Notes under the pieces: generated by a model
What the model was told of the DNA's origin: nothing
The model's input: only the letters and a program-made list of their open reading frames with translations
Database searches by the model: none
Shown here: piece by piece, positions 55,232-63,021 of the stretch
How the letters are laid out: every line of letters begins with the position of its first letter
How positions within the stretch are numbered: position 1 is the first letter of the stretch
DNA from: Bacteroidia bacterium
GTDB lineage: Bacteria > Bacteroidota > Bacteroidia > UKL13-3
Assembly: GCA_018058135.1 (NCBI GenBank)
Contig: JAGPCK010000012.1
Location: 1 to 63,021 of the forward strand
DNA length: 63,021 nt
Direction: 5' to 3'
Position numbers and translations under genes: made by a program

Positions 55232-55737
55232 TGGAACAGGAGATTGTAAACAAAGTTGCCAATAGCGGTTTAATTACTATAGACCTCGAAGAATTGGTGG
55301 ATAGACGGGAGCGAGTGGCATTGGATATCAAAGACCAACTCTTTCAGGGATTATTGCTGCGCGAAAAAGATTTCAGAAACTTTATTGTTGAACACCAGTG
55401 GGAGCAATACCGGGATAAACACGTGGCTGTTTTTTGCAGCACCGATGCCATATTGCCTAAGTGGGCCTTTATGTTGCTGGCTCAAGCATTGCAACCGTTT
55501 GCCGCAAGTGTGGTTTATGGTTCGGTAGAGCAGTTGGAGACTATACTGTACCAGCAAGCACTTACTGGAATTAATGCGGAAGAGTACCGTGACAAAAGAA
55601 TAGTGATTAAAGGATGCGGAGATAAAGATGTGCCTACTTTTGCGTATGTGGAACTTACCCGTATTCTCACCCCGGTAGCCAAAAGCATTATGTACGGAGA
55701 ACCTTGTTCTACAGTGCCGGTGTTTAAGAGGAAATAA
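55231..55737 (+). CDS. DUF2480-family protein
   Basis: A 168-residue cytoplasmic protein of a family found in Bacteroidota: IVNKVANSGLITIDLEEL, DIKDQLFQGLLLREKDFRNFI, VAVFCSTDAILPKWAFMLL, KGCGDKDVPTFAYVELTRILTPVAKSIMYGEPCSTVPVFKRK. No enzyme motif is evident beyond the conserved Cys/Asp in KGCGDKDVP. Its ATG overlaps the pyk stop. Function unknown. Confidence 0.85.
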   Translation: MEQEIVNKVANSGLITIDLEELVDRRERVALDIKDQLFQGLLLREKDFRNFIVEHQWEQYRDKHVAVFCSTDAILPKWAFMLLAQALQPFAASVVYGSVEQLETILYQQALTGINAEEYRDKRIVIKGCGDKDVPTFAYVELTRILTPVAKSIMYGEPCSTVPVFKRK

Positions 55738-55742
55738 TAAAT

Positions 55743-56285
55743 TCAGAAAGAAGAACCAAAACTTAAACCACCCCAAATGAAATTCTTATCCTTGGTTATA
55801 TTATCCGATATGTTGGTTACCGTAGGGCACAAGGAAATACGCATCAAAAAGCCACCCTTTGCTTGATAACGGTAGCCCAATGTAAAGTTTCCGTTGTAGT
55901 AAGTTTTATTCTTATCAGTAACCTCCCACGGATATCCACCTTTGTTAGGAATCTCGACCACTTCTTTTCCCAGCAAAACGGTAAAACAAGGCCCCGCCTC
56001 AAAAAAGTGATTTTTTTTACCAAAGAGGAAGAGTGTTCTGGCAGTAAATGAATGTTTGATGTTTTCCAGCAAAATGATTTTACCCCAAAACGTATAGCCT
56101 ACAGATGGAGCAAAGGTAATAGCAGGTTTAAGTGGTGTTCGGTATTCGTAGTTGATGGTGTAGAAAAGCGCATTACCACCTACTTCAGCGTATAGTGCAT
56201 GTTTATTTGGTGGTATTTTTTCTGTAGCATAAATGGAGGTAATGCCAATTAATAACGAACTTATTAAAGCAATGTAGTGTTTCAC
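55743..56285 (-). CDS. Small outer-membrane barrel protein
   Basis: A 180-residue product with signal peptide (YIALISSLLIGITSIYA). The mature part has eight or so amphipathic strands (HALYAEVGGNALFYTINYEYRTPL, ITFAPSVGYTFWG, HFFEAGPCFTVLLG, YYNGNFTLGYRYQ, GFLMRISLCPT) and ends WGGLSFGSSF with terminal Phe, a barrel hallmark. Its start overlaps the end of the T9SS protein gene before it on the same strand, so they are cotranscribed. Function unknown. Confidence 0.65.
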   Translation of the reverse strand: MKHYIALISSLLIGITSIYATEKIPPNKHALYAEVGGNALFYTINYEYRTPLKPAITFAPSVGYTFWGKIILLENIKHSFTARTLFLFGKKNHFFEAGPCFTVLLGKEVVEIPNKGGYPWEVTDKNKTYYNGNFTLGYRYQAKGGFLMRISLCPTVTNISDNITKDKNFIWGGLSFGSSF

Positions 56286-57199
56286 TTTGTTGAAGAGAGC
56301 AATATTTTTCCTGTGCTCACAGAATTAGCTGCAGTAATACGGTAGATGTAAAAACCGGGTGGTAAATTTAATAGACTAACAGGCAATTGTTTTGTGCCGG
56401 AAGTTTCATGAGATTGATGTTGTTGAGATATCAATTGTCCGATAGTATTGAATATTTCGATGATAGCATTTGTTGGTTCCATTACTGTGTATACAATAAC
56501 TCCCATTCCGTTAGTTGGATTTGGGAAAAAGAATGTCTGACTTACCTTAGCGTTTTCGTTCTTTACACTTGTAATCTCCCCTCCCTCAAACTTTAATTCA
56601 TCCAATACAATTTGAGCTCCTGAAGTAGCCGGTGAGCCAATAGAAGTCGGACGAAAAGTAATTGAAGCTGAATCCGGTACGATACTTAATAGGTAGTCTA
56701 ATTGAATCGAATACTTTGACCATTCGTTCATTGGATATCCTGTGTATTCTTCTGAGTAGTAAATACTTTTTTTATATGCTACATTTTTCCTTCTTCCATT
56801 TACGGTTGAAAATAATGCGACCTCTACTTCAAAACGATCAATGTAAGCCCACGGTTTAGGCTTTAAATTACTGTATGGGCAGTATTTAAAATAGAAAGAA
56901 AATTTACTTGGCCTGGCTTTGCAAGGAAAGGTTGATTGAAGTATTGCGGGTTCTGATGAATTAATTAATATAAGCGAGTATTTCCCGCTGTAAGCAATTT
57001 TGTCCCATACTTTAGTGCTATCATATCTTACAACACCGCCACTTAGTAGTGACCAGCCTGTAGGTAAATAATCAAACCTGCCAACTGAAGGTTCATACCA
57101 ATTTTCAAAACCTGAATTAGGAACATTTTGCCCAATTGACCTTATTGATACAAGGCAGAATACGAGTAAAATGGATAAATATTTAAACATTGTTTTCAT
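56282..57199 (-). CDS. Secreted T9SS cargo protein with carbohydrate-binding-like domain
   Basis: A 305-residue product with signal peptide (LSILLVFCLVSIRSIGQ). The mature start NVPNSGFENWYEPSVGRFDYLPTGWSLLSGG and IVLDELKFEGGEI at ~residue 205 resemble the PCMD/CBM-like jelly-roll fold of Bacteroidota surface proteins. The ~75 C-terminal residues (FFFPNPTNGMGVIVYTV to FYIYRITAANSVSTGKILLSS) are a T9SS sorting domain. It overlaps the barrel protein gene downstream. Confidence 0.75.
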   Translation of the reverse strand: MKTMFKYLSILLVFCLVSIRSIGQNVPNSGFENWYEPSVGRFDYLPTGWSLLSGGVVRYDSTKVWDKIAYSGKYSLILINSSEPAILQSTFPCKARPSKFSFYFKYCPYSNLKPKPWAYIDRFEVEVALFSTVNGRRKNVAYKKSIYYSEEYTGYPMNEWSKYSIQLDYLLSIVPDSASITFRPTSIGSPATSGAQIVLDELKFEGGEITSVKNENAKVSQTFFFPNPTNGMGVIVYTVMEPTNAIIEIFNTIGQLISQQHQSHETSGTKQLPVSLLNLPPGFYIYRITAANSVSTGKILLSSTK

Positions 57200-57392
57200 A
57201 ATAAAATTTTAATCATCAACCCATTCATATATATCAGACCAAGCATCGCCTTGGTCAGTATCGCAAGCATTCTTCTTATGTTAAATCGACAGACAATATT
57301 TTTTCGCATACTCAAAGGTATGAAAAAAATAAGGCTCAACAGTTTTCCATGATGCATTTTACAATAACTTCGCAACCAAAAAATAAGCACAC

Positions 57393-58919
57393 ATGAATCA
57401 ACAATTAAAAGATTCCTTATACGAACTCATTGTTCAAACTTCTACCAACCTGCCTTCGGATGTACGTTATGCAGTGGCTAACGCATACAAGAAAGAAGAT
57501 AAGGGTACACAATCGGGTATCGCGTTAGATACGATTGCTAAAAACATTGATATGGCCTGCGGTAACGTTGGGCCTATTTGTCAGGATACAGGTATGCCTA
57601 CTTTTGAAGTACATACTCCCGTAGGCACTGATCAGATTGAGGTGGAAGAAGCCATTATAGAAATGGTGGCCAAAGCTACCAAAGACGGTAAACTGCGTAC
57701 CAATTCCGTTGATCCTATTGACGGAAAAAATACTGGAACCAACATTGGCCCGGGTACTCCCGTTATTCACTTCAAGCAATGGAGAAAAGATTATATTGAA
57801 GTACGTCTTATTTTAAAAGGCGGAGGGTGTGAGAATAAAAACATTCAGTACTCAGTTCCGTGCGAGCTGGAACATTTAGGAAAGGCCAACCGCGATTTGG
57901 ATGGTATTCGTAAATGTATTATGCATGCAGTATGGCAAGCTCAAGGTCAGGGCTGCTCAGCCGGATTTATTGGCGTGGGCATTGGCGGAGATAGAACCTC
58001 AGGATATGCTTTGGCCAAAGAGCAGTTGTTTCGTAGAGTTGACGATACCAACCCCGACCAGGTATTAGCCGACCTCGAAAACTATGTGATGGAGAATGCC
58101 AACAAACTGGAGATTGGTACCATGGGTTTTGGCGGAGGACGCACGTTGCTGGGTTGTAAAATTGGTAAGAACAACCGGTTGCCGGCTTCGTTTTTTGTTT
58201 CGGTGGCTTACAACTGCTGGGCTTACCGCAGGTTGGGCATTAAAATGGACCCCAAAACATTTAACATTACAGAATGGGAATTTCGTGATAAAGATGAAAT
58301 CAAAAAAATATACGAACAGGCAATTGTTACGTCTTCCGTTAAGGTACATAAATTAACTCCGCCTATTTCTGAGCAACAGGTTCGTGAAATTAAAGCAGGT
58401 GATGTGGTAGAGTTGAGCGGTACTATTTTTACCGGTCGTGATGCCATGCACCACTACATGCTGGAGCACGATGCGCCATTTGATTTGACCGGTGGTGTTA
58501 TATACCACTGCGGTCCTGTAATTAATAAAGACGAAACAGGTAAATGGAAAATTACGGCTGCTGGTCCTACCACCTCTATTCGTGAAGAACCTTATCAGGG
58601 AACTATCCTGAAAAAAACGGGTGCACGTGTAGTAATTGGTAAAGGTGGCATGGGTCCCAAAACATTAACTGCCTGTGGTGAGCATGGCGCAGTATACCTC
58701 AATGCCGTGGGTGGTGCAGCGCAGTACTATGCAGAATGCATCAAAGAAGTAGAAGACGGTAAATGCCTGGAGTTTGGCACACCCGAGGCCATGTGGAAAT
58801 TACGTGTAGAAGGATTTAAAGCCATTTGCACCATGGATTCGCACGGCAACTCCCTGCACAAAGAAGTGCTCGAAAAATCAGGAAGTAAATTAGATCAATT
58901 TGCTGACAAGGTGTATTAA
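57393..58919 (+). CDS. fumA: Fumarate hydratase, class I (iron-sulfur)
   Basis: Interconverts fumarate and malate in the citric acid cycle. The single 508-residue chain contains the alpha-type part (NIDMACGNVGPICQDTGMPTFEV with a cluster Cys, then CENKNIQYSVP and GFIGVGIGGDRTSGYALAKEQLF). It also contains the beta-type part (GAIFTGRDAMH-like SGTIFTGRDAMHHYML, CGPVI, AAGPTTSIREEPYQ, VVIGKGGMGPKTL). Cysteines suited to a 4Fe-4S cluster are present. An imperfect -7 box TAACTTCG (57365-57372) precedes it, and a strong terminator follows. Confidence 0.94.
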   Translation: MNQQLKDSLYELIVQTSTNLPSDVRYAVANAYKKEDKGTQSGIALDTIAKNIDMACGNVGPICQDTGMPTFEVHTPVGTDQIEVEEAIIEMVAKATKDGKLRTNSVDPIDGKNTGTNIGPGTPVIHFKQWRKDYIEVRLILKGGGCENKNIQYSVPCELEHLGKANRDLDGIRKCIMHAVWQAQGQGCSAGFIGVGIGGDRTSGYALAKEQLFRRVDDTNPDQVLADLENYVMENANKLEIGTMGFGGGRTLLGCKIGKNNRLPASFFVSVAYNCWAYRRLGIKMDPKTFNITEWEFRDKDEIKKIYEQAIVTSSVKVHKLTPPISEQQVREIKAGDVVELSGTIFTGRDAMHHYMLEHDAPFDLTGGVIYHCGPVINKDETGKWKITAAGPTTSIREEPYQGTILKKTGARVVIGKGGMGPKTLTACGEHGAVYLNAVGGAAQYYAECIKEVEDGKCLEFGTPEAMWKLRVEGFKAICTMDSHGNSLHKEVLEKSGSKLDQFADKVY

Positions 58920-58978
58920 TGGGTGAAGGTTTCTTCCACTTGCCTTTGATTCGCTTACTTACTTTTATCAGCATATAG

Positions 58979-59024
58979 AAATCCCCGAAATTTGTCAGTA
59001 GAAATGACAAGTTTCGGGGATTTT
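58979..59024 (+). terminator. Terminator after the fumarase gene
   Basis: AAATCCCCGAAA (58979-58990) pairs with TTTCGGGGATTT (59012-59023), extended by inner TTGTCA/TGACAA, with T on the 3' side. Confidence 0.85.
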
Positions 59025-59067
59025 ATTTAAGAGATATTTCCTTCAGAACAGTCTCAAAATATACATT

Positions 59068-59075
59068 TACATTTG
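59068..59075 (+). promoter_or_regulatory. -7 element of the WYL regulator gene
   Basis: TACATTTG, exact TAnnTTTG, four bases before the ATG at 59080; nearly leaderless. Confidence 0.65.
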
Positions 59076-59079
59076 CCGC

Positions 59080-60033
59080 ATGCACCGTCTTGAGCGACTT
59101 CAGGCCATTTTACTTCAACTGCAAAGCCGCAGATTGGTTCGTGCGCAAGACATTGCTGATAAGTATGGTATCAGTTTGCGTACTGTATATCGCGACATAC
59201 GTGCTTTGGAAGAATCGGGTGTGCCCATTGCTGCTGAGGCGGGTGTGGGGTACTCGTTGGCTGAAGGGTATGCTTTACCGCCTGTTCAGTTTACACAGGC
59301 TGAGGCTGCGGCATTGTTTACTGCAGAAAAATTACTGGAGAAAATGGGTGATGCATCCGTAAACAAAGAGTTGCAATCGGCCATGAACAAAATTCGCTCA
59401 GTGTTGCGCAATACGGAAAGAGATTTTCTCGAAACCCTGGAGCAAAGTATGCAGGTGCATACCTGGCGACCGCAGCAAGACAAAAGCTACCCCAACCATT
59501 TTATCAGTACTATACAACAATCACTAGTGCAGCAACGTCTCATATCCCTCGAATACTTTTCGTTACACAGCAATGAAATCAATGAACGCCAGGTGGAGCC
59601 CATTGGGTTGTGTTACCTTACCGGCAGTTGGCACCTTATTGCCTGGTGCAGGCTGCGCAAAGATATACGTGATTTCAGAGTTGACCGTATTCGCAGTTTG
59701 CAGTTGCTTGATGAATTATACGAAAAACGTAAGCGGCAATCATTGGATGATTACCTGAAAGGAACCGCATCACCAAAAGACTTGCAAAAAGTGGTTATCC
59801 GGTTTGATAACAGTATACTACGGTTTTTACACGAACAAAAATATTACTTTGGTTTGGTGGAGGAAAAGCAACTGAGCAAACAAATGGAAATGACTTTTTT
59901 CTACCCCTCGCTTGATTCCTTTGCCCGCTGGCTCATCATGTGGGAAGATAAGACGCAAGTGATTGGCCCACCCGGTCTGAAGAAGTTGATGAAGCACTTA
60001 AGCAAAGCGGTTTACGAACATTATAAAAAATAA
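59080..60033 (+). CDS. HTH-WYL transcriptional regulator (YafY-like)
   Basis: A 317-residue regulator. The N-terminal HTH_11 winged helix is RLERLQAILLQLQSRRLVRAQDIADKYGISLRTVYRDIRALEESGVPI, with recognition helix SLRTVYRDIRAL. The WYL domain (~135-230) includes QQRLISLEYFSLHSNEINERQVEPIGLCYLTGSWHLIAWCRLRKDIRDFRVDRI. The C-terminal WCX extension follows. WYL domains bind ligands, often nucleic acids, and regulate defence or DNA-damage genes. Here it heads a run of four same-strand genes ending in a DNA alkylation repair protein, which it may control. Confidence 0.92.
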   Translation: MHRLERLQAILLQLQSRRLVRAQDIADKYGISLRTVYRDIRALEESGVPIAAEAGVGYSLAEGYALPPVQFTQAEAAALFTAEKLLEKMGDASVNKELQSAMNKIRSVLRNTERDFLETLEQSMQVHTWRPQQDKSYPNHFISTIQQSLVQQRLISLEYFSLHSNEINERQVEPIGLCYLTGSWHLIAWCRLRKDIRDFRVDRIRSLQLLDELYEKRKRQSLDDYLKGTASPKDLQKVVIRFDNSILRFLHEQKYYFGLVEEKQLSKQMEMTFFYPSLDSFARWLIMWEDKTQVIGPPGLKKLMKHLSKAVYEHYKK

Positions 60034-60108
60034 TTTACACAAAGATTTTCCTGCTGACATACTGTTGTCACTTTTAAGTGCGTGATTTGTTCCATAAACA
60101 AATACGAC

Positions 60109-60375
60109 ATGAGCACTACCTATAAAAATTGCCAGAGTTGTGGTATGCCCTTAAAAAAAGACCCTGCTGCAGGAGGAACAAATAAAGATGGTTCAAAAAG
60201 TAATATGTATTGCAGCTACTGTTTTGAGAACGGGCAGTTCAAACAACCTGATTTGACAGCAGTACAAATGCAAGAGTTTGTAAAAGGCAAAATGAAAGAA
60301 ATGGGTTTCCCGGGTTTCCTGGCTTCTTTTTTTAGTATGAACATTCCACGTTTGGAGCGTTGGAAAAACAAATAA
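60109..60375 (+). CDS. Small zinc-ribbon protein
   Basis: An 88-residue protein from the ATG at 60109 (the reading from 60082 adds no conserved sequence). Two CxxC pairs, CQSCGMPL and MYCSYCFENG, form the putative zinc ribbon (Zn_ribbon_2-type domain). They are followed by a helix-rich end MQEFVKGKMKEMGFPGFLASFFSMNIPRLERW. Such proteins are often near AHSA1 or alkylation-related genes. It starts 75 bp after the regulator and ends four bases before the next ATG. Confidence 0.85.
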   Translation: MSTTYKNCQSCGMPLKKDPAAGGTNKDGSKSNMYCSYCFENGQFKQPDLTAVQMQEFVKGKMKEMGFPGFLASFFSMNIPRLERWKNK

Positions 60376-60378
60376 TAT

Positions 60379-60807
60379 ATGAACAACACATTAACAGCTA
60401 AAGCAAGTATTCATCTGAATGCTTCACCTGAAAAGGTATGGGACGCCTTAACTAATCCGGAAATGATTGAAAAATACTTCTTTGGCACCAAAGCCATTTC
60501 CGATTGGAAGGTTGGAAGTCCGTTACATTTCACGGGTGTATGGGAAGGTAAGGAGTACTTAGACAAAGGGACCATTCTGAAATCAGATTTTGCCCGAGTA
60601 TTTGAGTACAATTACATCAGTTCCTTTTCAGGCCTGGAAGATAAGCCCGAGAATTATGCAACTATTTCGTACCAACTTTTTCAGGAAGGAGAAGGAACAC
60701 GATTAGAGATTTCACAGAACAATATCGCTACAGATGAAATGCAGCAGCATTCAGAACAAAACTGGATGCAGGTAATGAGTAGTCTTAAACAATTGCTGGA
60801 ACAATAA
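60379..60807 (+). CDS. AHSA1/START (SRPBCC) domain protein
   Basis: A 142-residue protein with the helix-grip fold pattern: ASIHLNASPEKVWDALTNPEMIEKYFFGTKAISDWKVGSPLHFTGVWEGKEY at the start and LEISQNNIATDEMQQHSEQNWMQVMSSLKQLLEQ at the end. Such proteins bind hydrophobic ligands or act as small stress proteins; the ligand is unknown. Same-strand neighbour of the zinc-ribbon and alkylation-repair genes with short gaps, so probably one operon. Confidence 0.88.
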   Translation: MNNTLTAKASIHLNASPEKVWDALTNPEMIEKYFFGTKAISDWKVGSPLHFTGVWEGKEYLDKGTILKSDFARVFEYNYISSFSGLEDKPENYATISYQLFQEGEGTRLEISQNNIATDEMQQHSEQNWMQVMSSLKQLLEQ

Positions 60808-60815
60808 CACATACT

Positions 60816-61898
60816 ATGGCTGAACCATTAAAAAATCTGTACACCCCTGAGGTTATTGCATCCCTTGCCGATGCAGTAAAAAAGGAATATAAAAGCTTCA
60901 ATAAGGCAAAGTTTACAGCACACGTTTTTGACCCGCTTTGGGAAGAGCGTGAGCTTAAACAACGTATGCGACACATTACACAAAGTGTTCACCAGTTTTT
61001 ACCGCTGCCTTATCCTGAACAAATTGAAATCCTCAAAAAAATTGCACCTCAGTTCAGAGGATTCATTGCCATGTTTTTCCCTGATTTTGTTGAAGTATAC
61101 GGATTAGACCATCCGGATGTTTCCATAGCGGCATTGGAGTTATTTACACAATACAGCAGCAGTGAATTTGCTGTAAGGCCGTTCATTATGAAGTTTCAGG
61201 ACCGCATGGTGAAGCAGCATTTGAGTTGGGCCAAACATAAGAATCATCATGTACGAAGGTTGGCCAGTGAGGGTATTCGCCCGCGGTTACCATGGGCTAT
61301 GGCGCTGCCTCAGTTCAAAAAAAATCCCAAGGATGTGTTACCTATTCTCGAACGCCTGAAAGACGATGAGAGTGAATATGTGCGCAGAAGTGTAGCGAAT
61401 AACCTCAATGATATTTCCAAAGACCATCCTGATGTAGTGCTGAAAATTGTCAACAACTGGAAAGGTATTTCTAAAGAAACCGATTGGATTGTTAAACATG
61501 CATCAAGAGGATTGTTGAAGCAAGGTCATACGGAAGCACTTTCCTCTTTTGGCCTTAATCACAAAGTTAAAGCAGATGTACTGGGATTGAAACTCAGCAG
61601 GTCGAAAGTGAAAATTGGCGATTCGTTCGGGTTTAATTTTGATGTGGAGCTAAAGGAAAAAAAAGCGCATGAGGTCAGGCTGGAGTACAAAATATATTTC
61701 ATGAAGTCCAACGGTAAAACTTCGCCTAAAGTTTTTCAGGTGGGCACCTATAAATTAGCTCCGCAACAGGTATTGCCGGTTAAGCGCAGTCATCGTTTCG
61801 CAGATTTGACTACCCGAAAACATTATGCGGGGGCTCATAAGTTAGTGGTAGTAGTTAACGGTAAAGAGCTTTCCTCTGTTGATTTTGTGCTGGCATAA
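60816..61898 (+). CDS. DNA alkylation repair (AlkD-like HEAT-repeat) protein
   Basis: A 360-residue all-helical protein. Its core has HEAT-like repeats (HVFDPLWEERELKQRMRHITQSVHQFLPLPY, FQDRMVKQHLSWAKHKNHHVRRLASEGIRPRLPW, DDESEYVRRSVANNLNDISKDHPDVVLKIVNNW) as in AlkC/AlkD glycosylases that excise alkylated bases. The SEGIRPRLPWA motif with WA...PQFKKNPKDVLPILE is typical of the AlkC branch. The C-terminal ~90 residues (LGLKLSRSKVKIGDSFGFNFDVELKEK to SSVDFVLA) look like an Ig-like sandwich, which is an unusual but known extension. Cotranscribed with the three genes upstream. Confidence 0.88.
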   Translation: MAEPLKNLYTPEVIASLADAVKKEYKSFNKAKFTAHVFDPLWEERELKQRMRHITQSVHQFLPLPYPEQIEILKKIAPQFRGFIAMFFPDFVEVYGLDHPDVSIAALELFTQYSSSEFAVRPFIMKFQDRMVKQHLSWAKHKNHHVRRLASEGIRPRLPWAMALPQFKKNPKDVLPILERLKDDESEYVRRSVANNLNDISKDHPDVVLKIVNNWKGISKETDWIVKHASRGLLKQGHTEALSSFGLNHKVKADVLGLKLSRSKVKIGDSFGFNFDVELKEKKAHEVRLEYKIYFMKSNGKTSPKVFQVGTYKLAPQQVLPVKRSHRFADLTTRKHYAGAHKLVVVVNGKELSSVDFVLA

Positions 61899-61912
61899 AA
61901 TCCGGCAGGGTG

Positions 61913-61920
61913 TATCTTTG
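61913..61920 (+). promoter_or_regulatory. -7 element of the thioesterase gene
   Basis: TATCTTTG, exact TAnnTTTG, five bases before the ATG at 61926. Confidence 0.65.
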
Positions 61921-61925
61921 TCCGT

Positions 61926-62345
61926 ATGCCCATAAATAAGCAAACGTATCAAACCGAACTTCAGGTGCGTCCTGATGATATTGACATGTTTCAGCATGTT
62001 CACAGCAGCCGTTACATAGATTATGTGCTTGCCGCACGATATGAACAAATGGAGCGGTGTTATAAAATGCCCATGCAGGAGTTTCTAAAGCATGGCTTGG
62101 GTTGGGTAATCAGAAATGCGAGTATTGACTATAAACGCCCGCTTCGATTGGCCGAATACATGTTGGTGGAAACCCGTTTTGAAGAAATGGCCAAAGACAC
62201 GGTAAAGGTGGTGTTCCGCATTTTGCGTAAAGAAAATAAGAAGGTGTGTGCTGAGGGATATTTTTATTACACCATGATTAATCTTCAAACCGGCCGAGCA
62301 GAAGTTATTCCTGATTGGATAATAGAGCGTTATTCCCAACAATAG
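61926..62345 (+). CDS. Acyl-CoA thioesterase, YbgC/4HBT hot-dog family
   Basis: A 139-residue hot-dog-fold protein. The active-site segment VRPDDIDMFQHVHSSRYIDYVLAARYEQM carries the conserved Asp and the HVHSSRY helix start of the 4-hydroxybenzoyl-CoA thioesterase/YbgC group. It is followed by IRNASIDYKRPLRLAEYMLVETRFEE. It hydrolyses short or aromatic acyl-CoA in related proteins; the substrate here is not readable. Start supported by the -7 box. The next gene follows 17 bp later. Confidence 0.88.
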   Translation: MPINKQTYQTELQVRPDDIDMFQHVHSSRYIDYVLAARYEQMERCYKMPMQEFLKHGLGWVIRNASIDYKRPLRLAEYMLVETRFEEMAKDTVKVVFRILRKENKKVCAEGYFYYTMINLQTGRAEVIPDWIIERYSQQ

Positions 62346-62362
62346 TTATTTTCGTATCCGAT

Positions 62363-63021
62363 ATGATCTGGATAAAATGGATTGCTGTAGTGGCAGGTAT
62401 AGCTTGGGCTATTCGCAAAAAGAACCTCACCACATGGATTATGGTGAGCCTGGTTGCCGGTGTTTGCATTGGTATTGACTTTCCTGCATTGGGTTTGGAG
62501 CTCAAAATTCTGAGCGATATTTTTCTACGGTTGATTAAGACAATTGTGGCGCCTTTGTTATTCGGTACGTTGGTGGTTGGTATTGCAGGCCATTCCAATT
62601 TAAAGCAAGTTGGCCGCATGGGTATTAAGTCCCTTCTTTACTTTGAGGTGGTTACCACGTTGGCTTTATTTATTGGCTTAGCTGCCATTAACCTCACCAA
62701 AGCAGGAGAAGGAATTCAACTGCAGGCTTCGGGAGATGCTTCATCTATTCCGGCTGCATCACAATCAGTTCACGATATAATTCTACATACCTTTCCGGAA
62801 AATATTGCAAAATCCATTGCCAATGGTGAGGTGTTGCAGGTGGTGGTGTTTTCTTTGTTGTTTGCGATGGGCGCTGCTATGGTGGCTGAAGAAAAACGCA
62901 AATCAATGCTCGTTTTTTGTGAAAGTTTATCGGAGGTGATGTTTAAGTTTACACACATCATTATGTACATGGCACCTTTGGCAGTAGGTGGAGCTATTGC
63001 TTATACACTGGCTAAAAATGG
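62363..63021 (+). CDS. Dicarboxylate/amino acid:cation symporter, N-terminal part
   Basis: The open frame from the ATG at 62363 runs off the window end (219 complete codons). It encodes membrane helices typical of the DAACS (GltP/DctA) family: VSLVAGVCIGIDFPALGLEL, LSDIFLRLIKTIVAPLLFGTLVVGIAGHSNLKQVGRMGIKSLLYFEVVTTLALFIGL, then FPENIAKSIANGEVLQVVVFSLLFAMG. It imports glutamate, aspartate or C4-dicarboxylates with Na+ or H+. A -7-like TATTTTCG (62347-62354, one mismatch) precedes it. The transport core and substrate-binding hairpins lie beyond the window. Confidence 0.93.
   Translation, partial: MIWIKWIAVVAGIAWAIRKKNLTTWIMVSLVAGVCIGIDFPALGLELKILSDIFLRLIKTIVAPLLFGTLVVGIAGHSNLKQVGRMGIKSLLYFEVVTTLALFIGLAAINLTKAGEGIQLQASGDASSIPAASQSVHDIILHTFPENIAKSIANGEVLQVVVFSLLFAMGAAMVAEEKRKSMLVFCESLSEVMFKFTHIIMYMAPLAVGGAIAYTLAKN

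Overview
The window looks like chromosomal DNA of a Bacteroidota bacterium, low to moderate in G+C. Four observations point there. Exact copies of the phylum's unusual -7 promoter element TAnnTTTG sit just upstream of many start codons. Five secreted proteins end in a type IX secretion (T9SS) sorting tail. The short primary sigma factor typical of the phylum is present, and so is the conserved block acpP-fabF-rnc / IPExxxVDY gene-pyk. I cannot resolve the family or genus.

Layout. 1-16 kb: the start of dnaK, an outer-membrane lipoprotein, panB, an RluA-type pseudouridine synthase, pruA, the primary sigma factor, a beta-lactamase-fold serine hydrolase, ettA, a giant T9SS cargo protein, a membrane metallophosphoesterase and an aldo/keto reductase. 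16-22.6 kb: mtgA, a three-gene lipoprotein cluster (one member broken at a T8 tract), then surE, a small membrane protein, lpxB and tRNA-Ala(GGC). 22.6-29.4 kb: an accessory island beginning at the tRNA. 29.7-44.6 kb: pheT, a coiled-coil gene, zapA, rny, a multicopper oxidase, rocD, a MarR-controlled cluster with an aldehyde dehydrogenase, and katG. 44.7-63 kb: a sensor kinase, an rRNA methyltransferase, a tandem hairpin repeat, lysS, a secreted nuclease-family protein, rnc-fabF-acpP, pyk, two envelope proteins, class I fumarase, a WYL-regulator/DNA-alkylation-repair cluster, a thioesterase and the start of a dicarboxylate symporter.

The exciting part is the island. It encodes a bacterial ubiquitin-like conjugation system. 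One module is tightly packed, with overlapping or abutting genes: a tandem two-domain ubiquitin-like protein, an E2-fold protein with no cysteine at all, a JAB-peptidase/E1 fusion with an intact JAMM motif, and a DUF6527 protein. A second module lies just upstream: another, divergent JAB/E1 fusion and a small protein carrying four perfect copies of the 11-residue repeat GGEEIPPGGWR. The four copies are identical in protein sequence but differ synonymously at ten of eleven codons, so the repeat has been held by selection. Between the modules lies a compact run of nested inverted repeats with minus-strand promoter and terminator signals, possibly a small RNA. A divergently transcribed gene of unknown function sits at the island's left side. 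Fragments resembling the tRNA-Ala 3' half, at the right side, suggest the island entered at that tRNA.

Regulation visible in sequence: fourteen exact TAnnTTTG boxes, several so close to the start codon that the mRNA must be nearly leaderless; two unusual overlapping promoter pairs (16.13 kb and 53.30 kb); and a repeated 15-bp motif flanking the MarR gene. All functions are read from motifs by eye, and no database search was run.
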